Program-made: the position numbers and the translations under genes
Origin: Chloroflexota bacterium
GTDB lineage: Bacteria; Chloroflexota; Ktedonobacteria; Ktedonobacterales; Ktedonobacteraceae
NCBI GenBank assembly: GCA_005881995.1
Contig: VBHV01000100.1
Span: forward strand, 1 to 22,811
DNA length: 22,811 nt
Direction of reading: 5' to 3'
In this document: piece after piece, positions 5,435-12,584 of the stretch
How positions within the stretch are numbered: the stretch's first letter is position 1
Layout of the letters: the number at the start of each line of letters is the position of its first letter
The notes under the pieces: generated by a model
The model's database searches: none
What the model saw: only the letters and a program-made list of their open reading frames with translations
Told to the model about the DNA's origin: nothing

Positions 5435-6893
5435 TGAGAATTTGTTGCAAGGTCATGTTGCGCTGATTCTCTTCATTAGGCGTCAGAGGGTTTGCTCCGT
5501 TGTTTAACGGAACAACAATGTTAGGAGTGATGCCCTGGCCGCGGATAAAGTGGCCCTTTGGCGTTAGCCATTCCATGACGCCGAGGAAGATGGCCGAGCC
5601 GTCGGGAAGGTCAAATTCATTCAGCACGGTTCCCGTCCCTAATGTCTTTGTACCTATAACGACCGCGCGGTTGTTGTCTTGCAGTGCGCCGGAGACGATT
5701 TCCGCTGCGCTGGCGGTATTGCCGTTGACGAGCACAACCATGGGAGTGTGAGTGTCGACGGGTGAGCCTGTCACGGGGTCAGCGGTGCGGTTGCCGGAAC
5801 TGTCTTGTTCCAGGAGGACATTCCCGCTGCTCAAGAACAGGCTGGCGGTGTTGATGGCCTCTTGCAGGTAACCGCCGGGATTGTCACGCAAATCGAGTAT
5901 CAGGCTGGTCGCGCCCATCCTTTTGGCCTGGATCAAGTCAGTCTTGAGCTGTTCTGAGACGCCATTATCGAAGCCCAGTATTTGTATGTGCGCCATATGC
6001 GCCTCGGCAATGTAGTGTAGAATTACGCCGGGTACCTTAAATTCCGCCCGTGTAACGGGGATGGTGAGTGTTTTATTGAGCGAAGGCCTCAGTACGGTGA
6101 TGTTGACGCTGGTGCCAACTTTGCCTTCGATAAGAGAATGGATCGTATTCAGATCTTTGCCCACGACATTGACGCCGTTGACCGCAACAATAATGTCTCC
6201 GCTTTTGAAGCCCGCCTTCTCCGCAGGCGCGCCGGGGACGGTGGCCGTGATGATCACCTGTTTGGTGGTAGGGTTCTGGCTTATATAAATGCCGATGCCC
6301 GTAGAGTTGCCGCTTAACTCCTGCTGCTGCGCCTTCACCTGGTCGGGGGTCAGAAAGTAGGTGTGGCCAGTATCGTTGAGGACGCCCAACATGGCACGAA
6401 TAGCGGCATAGGACATTTGCTTGTAATTGATGGCTTTGCGGTCAACATAGTTTTGATCGACAATCGTCCAGGCCTGTTGGAACAGGTTAGCGTAGTACGC
6501 CGATTGGTTGTTTGTCGAGAGCAGCGAGCTTGTATAGACCTGATGACTGAACCAACCCCCGGTAAACGCGATGAGCAGCAGAGCAATGGTGACAGTAATC
6601 TGGCCGAACTTCCGGCTGGCATTCCCCCCGAGTCCCCCGCTTCCGCCGCTTCTATAGCCGTCGTTTCTCCTATCTTCGTCTCGAAAGGACTGTCCTGGGG
6701 AATATTTCTGAGACAGGGAAGTACGAGCGTTAGATTGCTCTGCCTGTGATGTGTTGAGGACATCATTATGTATTCTTTGAGGAAAGCGGTCAAATTCTTC
6801 AGGATGTTCTGACTGCTCAGTTTGTTCAGATCGTTTGGGTTGTTCTTGTTGTTCAGATCGTTCATACCAGCGCGGGTCGTCGTAGCTACTCAC
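5379..6893 (-). CDS. S41 family C-terminal processing protease (CtpA/Prc-like), membrane anchored
   Basis: There is a hydrophilic tail of about 95 residues rich in Gln, Glu, Ser and Arg, then one membrane segment (ITVTIALLLIAFTGGWF, about 99-115), a helical linker, a PDZ domain (GIGIYISQ, then PGAPAEKAGFKSGDIIVAVN, about 195-290), and an S41 protease domain with ILDLRDNPGGYLQEAI and NGNTASAAEIVSGALQDNNR. The nucleophile is Ser395 in TASAAE. The family's general-base Lys lies 25 residues later in FGKG; here that position is Thr420 (KTLGTGTV), although a Lys sits four residues before it. The catalytic domain would face outside the cytoplasmic membrane, where such enzymes trim exported proteins. 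The start is GTG 6893, with GGGAGG 6 nt upstream. Its 3' end overlaps HMG-CoA lyase tail to tail. Confidence 0.9.
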   Translation of the reverse strand: MSSYDDPRWYERSEQQEQPKRSEQTEQSEHPEEFDRFPQRIHNDVLNTSQAEQSNARTSLSQKYSPGQSFRDEDRRNDGYRSGGSGGLGGNASRKFGQITVTIALLLIAFTGGWFSHQVYTSSLLSTNNQSAYYANLFQQAWTIVDQNYVDRKAINYKQMSYAAIRAMLGVLNDTGHTYFLTPDQVKAQQQELSGNSTGIGIYISQNPTTKQVIITATVPGAPAEKAGFKSGDIIVAVNGVNVVGKDLNTIHSLIEGKVGTSVNITVLRPSLNKTLTIPVTRAEFKVPGVILHYIAEAHMAHIQILGFDNGVSEQLKTDLIQAKRMGATSLILDLRDNPGGYLQEAINTASLFLSSGNVLLEQDSSGNRTADPVTGSPVDTHTPMVVLVNGNTASAAEIVSGALQDNNRAVVIGTKTLGTGTVLNEFDLPDGSAIFLGVMEWLTPKGHFIRGQGITPNIVVPLNNGANPLTPNEENQRNMTLQQILTSGDNQLASAIQYLQTHK

Positions 6894-6921
6894 CTGAGGC
6901 CTCCCATCATTGAGCTTTTAC

Positions 6922-6950
6922 ATTATTCATTGCACCATGTATGTTCGCAA
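6922..6950 (-). promoter_or_regulatory. Possible promoter of the S41 protease gene
   Basis: On the minus strand, TTGCGA (6950-6945), a 17-bp spacer and AATAAT (6927-6922) lie 28 nt upstream of the GTG start and downstream of the infC terminator. The match is moderate. Confidence 0.4.
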
Positions 6951-7027
6951 ACAGGTATACGTGATGACTGATTGTTCTTATCGTAGTCGTCCAGGCCTGG
7001 GTAAGTCAACTGACTGCACAGAACAAA

Positions 7028-7057
7028 ACAACAGGGTTTACACAGAAACCCTGTTGT
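7028..7057 (-). terminator. Rho-independent terminator of infC
   Basis: A perfect 12-bp stem (7028-7039 with 7046-7057) encloses a 6-nt loop. On the minus strand the stem is followed by a T-rich tail (TTTGTTC). It lies 70 nt beyond the infC stop and separates infC from the protease gene. Confidence 0.8.
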
Positions 7058-7127
7058 CTCTTCAACAGCACTCATGTCTAAGGCTAGGCGCATAGTGCCC
7101 GCGCTATACAAACGACGCAAGGAAATG

Positions 7128-7829
7128 CTAAACGTCATGCGAGGCAGCGGTTGCCTCCTGATCTTCTGGGACGACGGCAGGCGTTGGCGCGGCTTGAGCC
7201 ACCTGGCTTGTTGGTGTGGTTTCGGCAGTATTTGCCTGGTTCGCATGCGGTTTTTTGGCAGGGGCAGGAGCCTGCTTCTTGGGTGGTTCCCAGCCGGGCG
7301 CGCGGGAGACGATCATCGACATCATCTTGCCTTCCATGACGGGAGTACGCTCGATGACAGCCGATCCCTTTAAGACTTCTGCGATACTGTCCAACAACTT
7401 CCGCCCGATATCCGGGTGACGCATTTCTGCTCCCCGGAACTTGATGCTCACTCTGACTCGATCACCTTCGGCCAAGAACTCTTGAATCTTGCGGGTCTTT
7501 ACGTCTACGTCATGCTCGTCTGTCCGTGGGCTGAGACGAATTTCTTTCAAAGTGACGGTTTTTTGATTCTTACGAGCCTCGTTCTCTTTTTTTGCCTGTT
7601 CGTACTTGTAGCGACCGTAGTCCATCAATTTGCAGACAGGCGGGTTGGCGTTGGGCGAAACTTCGACCAGGTCGAGATCTCGTTCACGGGCGATATCAAG
7701 CGCACGCAGGGGGGGCATCACTCCCATACTCTCGCCGTTTTCATCGATTAAGCGCACTTCACGCGCACGTATGCGCTCATTGACCCGCGTCTCGCGCGGA
7801 CGGTCGTTCCCCCGAAAATCCCTGTTAAT
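7128..7829 (-). CDS. infC: Translation initiation factor IF-3 (AUU start)
   Basis: IF-3 binds the 30S subunit, keeps it free of 50S and proofreads the start codon and initiator tRNA. The protein has the N-domain (RVNERIRAREVRLID, LDLVEVSPNANPPVCKLMDYG), the basic linker (KKENEARKNQKTVTLKEIR) and the C-domain (DVKTRKIQEFLAEGDRVRV, FRGAEMRH). An ATG-initiated frame from 7919 would add 30 unfamiliar residues. The better start is ATT at 7829-7827: a strong AAGGAGG lies 8 nt upstream, and the protein then begins where IF-3 normally does. A rare start is the classical basis of infC autoregulation. The length from ATT is 233 aa, because an Ala/Pro/Thr/Gln-rich tail of about 53 residues follows the core. 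The usual rpmI and rplT neighbours are absent. Confidence 0.95.
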   Translation of the reverse strand: MNRDFRGNDRPRETRVNERIRAREVRLIDENGESMGVMPPLRALDIARERDLDLVEVSPNANPPVCKLMDYGRYKYEQAKKENEARKNQKTVTLKEIRLSPRTDEHDVDVKTRKIQEFLAEGDRVRVSIKFRGAEMRHPDIGRKLLDSIAEVLKGSAVIERTPVMEGKMMSMIVSRAPGWEPPKKQAPAPAKKPHANQANTAETTPTSQVAQAAPTPAVVPEDQEATAASHDV

Positions 7830-7837
7830 AGGCTGGA

Positions 7838-7844
7838 CCTCCTT
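7838..7844 (-). promoter_or_regulatory. Strong Shine-Dalgarno that decides the infC start
   Basis: The minus strand reads AAGGAGG here, 8 nt before the ATT at 7829-7827. No ATG, GTG or TTG stands at a suitable distance in the infC frame, so the site supports AUU initiation. Confidence 0.8.
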
Positions 7845-7909
7845 CTTGGATACAATTGGTTGTGTCAACAATGAAACAAATGAAAAACAACACATAAAAT
7901 GCCTTATAA

Positions 7910-7938
7910 AGTGTAGCATATTGCTTAAGGCAAGTCAA
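7910..7938 (-). promoter_or_regulatory. Promoter of infC
   Basis: On the minus strand, TTGACT (7938-7933), a 17-bp spacer and TACACT (7915-7910) predict a start near 7903 and a leader of about 74 nt before the AUU codon. The -35 lies immediately past the stop codon of the upstream gene. An RNA starting here would not include the ATG at 7919, which supports the downstream AUU start. Confidence 0.6.
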
Positions 7939-7939
7939 A

Positions 7940-9880
7940 TTAAATCGTCGCATTCTGTCGTGCGCGTAACATGGTAGTGAGCTTGCTCACCACGTCATAT
8001 CGTCCGTAAGAGGGCATGAGGTAGACACCCTGTATCTGGCTGCGTGCAGCGATAAGCAGTTCTTGCGCCAACTTCAGTCCTTCTTCATGGCCGTGTTCGC
8101 CTGCCAGCCGCATACGAGCGCGCACGTCATCAGGGATGGTGATGCCGGGCACTTCGTTGTGCAGGTATTCGGCATGGCGAGAACTGTGCAGAGGGATACA
8201 GCCGAGAATGAGCGGAATGGGCGGTGTGCCGACACACTCTAAAAAGCGCAGTAATGGGGCCAGTTCGTAGATAGGCTGCGTCATAATGAATTGCGCGCCT
8301 GCCTCGATCTTGCGCCAGTACCTGGCGATCTCCTGTTCGGTTTGTTCCTCGGTCATGTTCAGGTTGAGCGCGGCCCCGATATGGAACGAGCCTTGCGCGC
8401 CGATGGATGAGCCTGCCGCATCGTGTCCTTCGTTCATACCCTTGATGACCGCCATGAGGCCCACGGAATCGACGTTCCACACGCCCGTCGTGTTGGGATA
8501 ATCACCGACGCGCAGGGGATCGCCCGTTAGCGCCAGGATATTGCGTATGCCCAGCGCGTGCGCTCCCAACAGTTCGGATTGCAGCGCCATCAGGTTACGA
8601 TCGCGCGTGGTAAAGTGAATGATGGTCTCAATGCCGAGATGATCCTGGATCAGCCGCGCCAGGGCAATGCAGCCCATGCGCACACGCGCCATCGGGCTAT
8701 CGGCGATATTGATGCAGTCCACACCGGCTTCTTGCAGCAGCGCCGCGCCTTCCAGAATTTTACCTGGATTCAGACCCTTGGGTGGATCGAGTTCTACACT
8801 GACGACAAATTCTCCGGCAGCAAGTTTCTCCTGCAAACGTGTCTTCGAACCCTGTTGAGGCAGGATGATCTCTTCTTCGATTAACCTGGCGATGATTTCC
8901 TGTCCAGAAGAGGCAGCGGTGGAAACAGATGGGACTGTTTTCTCTGCGGCGCCGTTGCTACTCTGGAGCGATGTGCCATACAGTCCGTCGAGCGCTGAGC
9001 GCATGGCCGCGATATGCCGGGGGGTGGTGCCGCAGCAGCCGCCAATTAAGTGCACACCGGCTTTTACAAAGCGTAATGCATAATCAGCGAAGTAGTCGGG
9101 GGTGGCGACATAGAAGAAACGGTTGTCGATGCGTGTGGGTAAGCCTGCATTGGGTTGGGCTGAGAACAACGGTGTCCTGTCATTCTGCTGCTGGTTTATT
9201 TGTGTGATCATTTCTTGCAAGGCATCAAAAGTCGCGGCCGGTCCAACGCTGCAGTTCGCGCCCATGACGTCAACGCCCAGGTCACTCAATACCGCGGCAA
9301 CGCGCGCAGCAGATTGGCCAGAGAGGGTATGCCCATCTTCATAAAAGCTCATCTGGGCGACAACAGGCAACCCCCCTACCTCCTGCGCGGCCAGCACGGC
9401 TTGCCGCAGTTCAGCCAGGCTAGAGAACGTTTCGAGTATGAGTAAGTCGGCTCCACCCTCAAGTAAGGCTTCGATCTGTTCGCGGAAAATGGCCCGCAAT
9501 TCGCTCAAACGATGTTCATCGGGCGCTTGTAGTGGACGCCCAGTTGGGCCGACCGCTCCAGCGACGAAGACTGGCTGGCCCGATACCTCGCGCGCCTCGC
9601 GAGCCAGGCGCACCGCGCTGCGATTGATGTCGCGCACCTGTCCTTCCAGGTTGTACGCCTCCAGTTTGGCGCGATTGGCACCGAACGAGTTGGTTTCAAT
9701 GATCTGCGCGCCCGCGTTGATATATTCGCGATGAATGCTCGAGATGAGTTCTGGCTGCGAAAGATTGAGCGCGTCGAAACACTTTTCGTAGGTAATTCCG
9801 CGCGCATAAAGCAGCGACCCCATTGCGCCATCGCACAGTAACGGGCGTTGTTGTAGTTGTGTTAAAAGCGTATGCTCCAT
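7940..9880 (-). CDS. Bifunctional homocysteine S-methyltransferase / methylenetetrahydrofolate reductase
   Basis: Two domains are fused, as in Bacillus YitJ. Residues 1 to about 300 are a homocysteine methyltransferase barrel with LLCDGAMGSLLYARG, the zinc Cys in GANCSVGP (about 210), and the zinc Cys pair in GGCCGTTPRH (about 283). Residues about 350-646 are a MetF-type reductase barrel with VELDPPKG (catalytic-region Glu), ILALTGDP (flavin-site Asp) and QFIMTQPIYE. The first domain makes methionine from homocysteine and a methyl donor; the second reduces methylene-THF to methyl-THF with FAD. No cobalamin-binding or activation domain follows, so it is not a full MetH. The donor could be methyl-THF made by the same polypeptide, a corrinoid protein or S-methylmethionine; the sequence does not say. 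The start is ATG 9880 with GGTGGGAG close upstream. No SAM riboswitch was seen in the short leader. Confidence 0.93.
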   Translation of the reverse strand: MEHTLLTQLQQRPLLCDGAMGSLLYARGITYEKCFDALNLSQPELISSIHREYINAGAQIIETNSFGANRAKLEAYNLEGQVRDINRSAVRLAREAREVSGQPVFVAGAVGPTGRPLQAPDEHRLSELRAIFREQIEALLEGGADLLILETFSSLAELRQAVLAAQEVGGLPVVAQMSFYEDGHTLSGQSAARVAAVLSDLGVDVMGANCSVGPAATFDALQEMITQINQQQNDRTPLFSAQPNAGLPTRIDNRFFYVATPDYFADYALRFVKAGVHLIGGCCGTTPRHIAAMRSALDGLYGTSLQSSNGAAEKTVPSVSTAASSGQEIIARLIEEEIILPQQGSKTRLQEKLAAGEFVVSVELDPPKGLNPGKILEGAALLQEAGVDCINIADSPMARVRMGCIALARLIQDHLGIETIIHFTTRDRNLMALQSELLGAHALGIRNILALTGDPLRVGDYPNTTGVWNVDSVGLMAVIKGMNEGHDAAGSSIGAQGSFHIGAALNLNMTEEQTEQEIARYWRKIEAGAQFIMTQPIYELAPLLRFLECVGTPPIPLILGCIPLHSSRHAEYLHNEVPGITIPDDVRARMRLAGEHGHEEGLKLAQELLIAARSQIQGVYLMPSYGRYDVVSKLTTMLRARQNATI

Positions 9881-9919
9881 AGACTCCCACCGGCTAGCTG
9901 ATTACATTCCCTGCCTTCT

Positions 9920-9948
9920 ATTGTACTCTCATTTTGTGGTTATGGAAA
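9920..9948 (-). promoter_or_regulatory. Possible promoter of the methyltransferase/reductase gene
   Basis: On the minus strand, TTTCCA (9948-9943), a 17-bp spacer and TACAAT (9925-9920) lie about 40 nt ahead of the ATG at 9880. The -10 is good and the -35 moderate. Confidence 0.4.
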
Positions 9949-9962
9949 CCCAAGGCAGAACC

Positions 9963-9993
9963 TTACCAGGCGCCCGCGCGGGCGCCCTGGTAA
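9963..9993 (-). terminator. GC-rich hairpin after the HTH/coiled-coil gene
   Basis: TTACCAGG-CGCCCG pairs with CGGGCGCCCTGGTAA, a 14-bp stem with one bulged base and a 2-nt central gap. It starts 8 nt past the stop of the gene at 10001. No clear T tract follows on either strand, so it is either an atypical terminator or an mRNA-end stabiliser. Confidence 0.5.
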
Positions 9994-10000
9994 ATGTTAA

Positions 10001-10651
10001 CTACTGAACCTTTAACTCCCTATCTTCTTTAGCCCCGTTGGTTGGCGGCATCATCATCGTTATGCCTGGAGTGGGATGAGGTTCCGGCTGTAATATGCCT
10101 GGCAGCAGTGATTTGAGGAACAATGTTCTGGTATGAGGGTCAACTTCTGGCGGTAACGTATTCAGCATATTCACCGCTCGGGTGGCAGACTCAAGGGCAT
10201 GATCAATGCGCTTCGTGTGCAGTTCCAGCCATTGCTTTTCCAGTTCTAATTTTTTTTGCTCAATTTCCAGCTTCTGCTTTTCCAGTTCAAGCTGAACCGC
10301 CTGCTTGCTGCGCCGCGTCGTTGAATTGCCGGGCATAAGAGCATGTTCTTTAAGAGCCGCCCCTGGCTGTGTGGGAGTAGTGAATACGCTTTCTTCTTCG
10401 TTATCGAACCAGTCATCCGAGGTAAAGTGTTGTACCTGTGGGGGAGCCGGAGAATAAGCATCATCAATTGGAGCGCTCGTAGAAAGGTGAGTATGCAAGT
10501 ATCTTTCCAGGTCAGCAGGTCGAAAACGCAGGCGGTGCCCTACTTTGAAAGCTCGTAATTCACCACGTTCAACCATACGAATGATAGTGCGAGGGTTGAG
10601 ATCAAGACGCGCGGCAACATGCTGCACATCTAATAGCTTCTCCTCTTCCAT
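10001..10651 (-). CDS. Excisionase-type HTH protein with a coiled-coil region (216 aa)
   Basis: The N-terminal 55 residues are an HTH_17 domain (LLDVQHVAARLDLNPRTIIR, then FKVGHRLRFRPADLERYL), the same family as the 63-aa protein at 1228. A polar, Ser/Pro-rich linker of about 60 residues follows. After it comes a highly charged heptad region of about 45 residues (LELEKQKLEIEQKKLELEKQ and on) typical of a coiled coil, and a Pro/Met-rich tail. It is probably an oligomeric DNA-binding regulator or nucleoid-type protein. The ATG at 10651 is chosen because AAGGAG lies 8 nt upstream and the HTH domain begins a few residues later; a TTG at 10702 would add 17 residues without a good ribosome site. 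It is divergent from the kinase gene. The target is unknown. Confidence 0.8.
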   Translation of the reverse strand: MEEEKLLDVQHVAARLDLNPRTIIRMVERGELRAFKVGHRLRFRPADLERYLHTHLSTSAPIDDAYSPAPPQVQHFTSDDWFDNEEESVFTTPTQPGAALKEHALMPGNSTTRRSKQAVQLELEKQKLEIEQKKLELEKQWLELHTKRIDHALESATRAVNMLNTLPPEVDPHTRTLFLKSLLPGILQPEPHPTPGITMMMPPTNGAKEDRELKVQ

Positions 10652-10871
10652 GAGGCCGTCTCCTTTATGCGTGCTGCTCACTAAGACAAACGCGCGATCC
10701 AACGAAATTTTGTGGATGCCTTTCCTGTGATCCTTGGAGCTACGACGCCAGCTACGGGGGACTGCGGCCAGGTATGGATAAGTACGAACATCATACTATA
10801 GAGCATCCCGTGAATAAATAAAGCTACCCCTGTTCGCACGTTCCCCATTCAAAACATAAATACTTGCAATC

Positions 10872-10900
10872 ATAATAGCCCAAAACAGACAAAATGTCAA
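10872..10900 (-). promoter_or_regulatory. Promoter of the HTH/coiled-coil gene
   Basis: On the minus strand there is a perfect TTGACA (10900-10895), a 17-bp spacer and TATTAT (10877-10872). The predicted start near 10865 leaves an untranslated leader of about 214 nt before the ATG at 10651. Confidence 0.7.
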
Positions 10901-11047
10901 GTATTTTACTGAAAAATACCCAAAAGTCATCCATGCGACGCATAGCATTCTTTCATAAATGTTCACGCTTATTGTTTTTTATTTTCTCTTATAGAATACG
11001 TCATATTAACATGTGACGGATGAATCGACAATAAGGTAACACAGACA

Positions 11048-11076
11048 TTGACAAAGTTGCATTTTGAAGGTATAGA
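11048..11076 (+). promoter_or_regulatory. Promoter of the Ser/Thr kinase gene
   Basis: A perfect TTGACA at 11048-11053, a 17-bp spacer and TATAGA at 11071-11076 predict a start near 11083 and a leader of about 198 nt before the ATG at 11281. A TGACG half-site overlaps the region just downstream of the start. Confidence 0.6.
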
Positions 11077-11280
11077 AGGACTAATAGGACGTGACGCAAA
11101 AATACACGATAATTACAACTGGTCCGTAAGCGTCAAAAATATTGACAATCGCGACAGCCAGCTTCGGCTAGTTATCAATCAGGAGCGGCGTGCAGGCGCT
11201 GAACATCCCCAATGGTGACTTTACATAATAGACGTGGCAAGCTTCCATTTATCCAAAAATTCAGCAAGGAGAATCGGGAA

Positions 11281-12459
11281 ATGCAAAAATCGAATACGAT
11301 AGATCAGCTAGGCCGTTATCGCCTACTGCGTACGCTTGCCAGTAAGGAGCACCTGGATGTCTTTGAGGGAGTCCATCTCGATCTGGGACGAAGGGCAGCG
11401 ATTAAAGCACTCTACCTGTACGAGATGCGGGATAAACGCGAGCGTCAGCGGGACGCCGAGCGTTTCCGCCAGGAATCGTACCGGTTGGAACACATACGTC
11501 ACCCTCATATTGTGGAGCTATACGACTATGGTGAGGAAGATGGCATTGCCTATCTGGTGATGCAATTTGCACCCTATGGCTCGCTGGCATCGCTGCACCA
11601 GATAGATGAACAACTGTCCTTTGCTCGTATTCGCAGGTATGCACAGCAGATAGGCAGCGCGCTGCAAGCCTTGCATGACGCGGGTTTGATTCACCGCGAC
11701 GTTAAACCCGGCAACATCTTCATGGGAGCAAACAAGCAGGTGTTACTGGGCGATTTTGGGCTGGTGACCGAGGATCAGAGTAGGCAGATGCCGCGCAGTT
11801 TCCTGGAATACGGTGGCACGAAAGTGTATATGGCGCCTGAGCAAGCCAGGGGACTCCCTTGTCCTGCCTCCGATCAGTACGCCTTTGCCACCATGCTCTT
11901 TGAGTGGCTCGCCGGATGCAGGCCGTTCGAGGGAACGGCTGATGAGATACTGTATCAGAGGCAGTATTACCCGGCCCCTTCGCTGCGGGAGTTGGCGCCA
12001 GACGTTCCGGCTGCGGTTGAGAAAGTCATATTGAAGGGCTTACAAATAGACCCGTTTAATCGCTATAAAAGCGTCCGTGAATTCGTAAATGAGCTGGAGT
12101 GTGCCTTCAACCCTCCGGGCCGACAGGCTACTCCTGTCAGGCTGCCCTACTATGCTGGAACCGCTCAACCCGGCAAGGCGCATGTTGGTCGCCGGTATGG
12201 TAGCCGACCTGGGCAACTAGCGCCAGGGCGGAAGGCCATGCCGGTCAATGATGGGCATAGTTCGGAAGCGCTTCGCCTTGCACCCAAAGAAGACGTACGC
12301 GAGCCACAGTTTGACGAGTTTACAGTGCAGCCCTTGCCGCTCTCGATCCATGAAGATGCGTTTGAGGTAGACGAATGCGATTTGGAATTAGTCCCTGCTG
12401 ATGGCGAAGGTTTGGCACGAAGGGTGTGGAATAGATTGGGGAGTTGGGGTAAATCGTAA
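11281..12459 (+). CDS. Soluble Hanks-type Ser/Thr protein kinase with degenerate glycine loop
   Basis: The kinase domain spans about residues 13-275 and a polar tail of about 115 residues follows. The ATP-anchoring Lys is K42 (AAIKAL), the catalytic loop is HRDVKPGN (138-145), the magnesium motif is DFG (158-160) and the substrate lobe has YMAPEQ (185-187 APE). The glycine-rich loop, normally GxGxxG, reads ASKEHL at residues 20-25, so all three glycines are replaced while the spacing is kept. No transmembrane segment or sensor domain is present, so the protein should be cytoplasmic. The C-terminal tail is rich in Pro, Gly and acidic residues and ends in a basic amphipathic stretch (RRVWNRLGSWGKS). 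The ATG at 11281 is preferred (AAGGAG 9 nt upstream) over an upstream in-frame ATG at 11212. Substrates are unknown. Confidence 0.88.
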   Translation: MQKSNTIDQLGRYRLLRTLASKEHLDVFEGVHLDLGRRAAIKALYLYEMRDKRERQRDAERFRQESYRLEHIRHPHIVELYDYGEEDGIAYLVMQFAPYGSLASLHQIDEQLSFARIRRYAQQIGSALQALHDAGLIHRDVKPGNIFMGANKQVLLGDFGLVTEDQSRQMPRSFLEYGGTKVYMAPEQARGLPCPASDQYAFATMLFEWLAGCRPFEGTADEILYQRQYYPAPSLRELAPDVPAAVEKVILKGLQIDPFNRYKSVREFVNELECAFNPPGRQATPVRLPYYAGTAQPGKAHVGRRYGSRPGQLAPGRKAMPVNDGHSSEALRLAPKEDVREPQFDEFTVQPLPLSIHEDAFEVDECDLELVPADGEGLARRVWNRLGSWGKS

Positions 12460-12519
12460 CAACACCTGAGACCTAGCGTTAGGTTCTGTAAATCCTGGCT
12501 GAGTGCGATTTTAGATTTC

Positions 12520-12545
12520 TTGGGCGACCTGCGAAGGTCGCCCAA
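12520..12545. terminator. Hairpin between convergent genes, likely bidirectional terminator
   Basis: A perfect 11-bp stem (12520-12530 with 12535-12545) closes a GCGA tetraloop. It lies 60 nt past the kinase stop and 40 nt past the stop of the leftward gene at 12585. The tails are only moderately T-rich. Confidence 0.65.
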
Positions 12546-12584
12546 TCTGTATCATTCGGCAGTGACATCGATTGGTCAGTAGAG

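Larger units (their letters stand above)
10652..11280. other. Divergent intergenic regulatory region (629 bp)
   Basis: I see no gene here. The middle (about 10840-11040) is AT-rich and the flanks are not. It holds one good promoter in each direction, giving leaders of roughly 210 nt leftward and 200 nt rightward. Small symmetry elements are present: ATGCGACGCAT at 10933-10943, and CGTCA/TGACG half-sites at 10999-11003, 11014-11018, 11092-11096 and 11131-11135. The first two half-sites form an inverted pair. I could not match any known riboswitch. Confidence 0.6.

Noticed and set aside
6991..7000. Palindrome CCAGGCCTGG
   Set aside because: A single 10-bp palindrome with no promoter or second copy nearby; it could easily be chance.
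7830..7919. ATG at 7919 as the infC start
   Set aside because: It adds 30 hydrophobic, unfamiliar residues, lies upstream of the predicted transcription start, and ignores the strong AAGGAGG placed for the AUU codon.
9881..9960. SAM or other riboswitch ahead of the methyltransferase/reductase gene
   Set aside because: The predicted leader is only about 35-40 nt, and none of the conserved kink-turn or aptamer pieces is visible.
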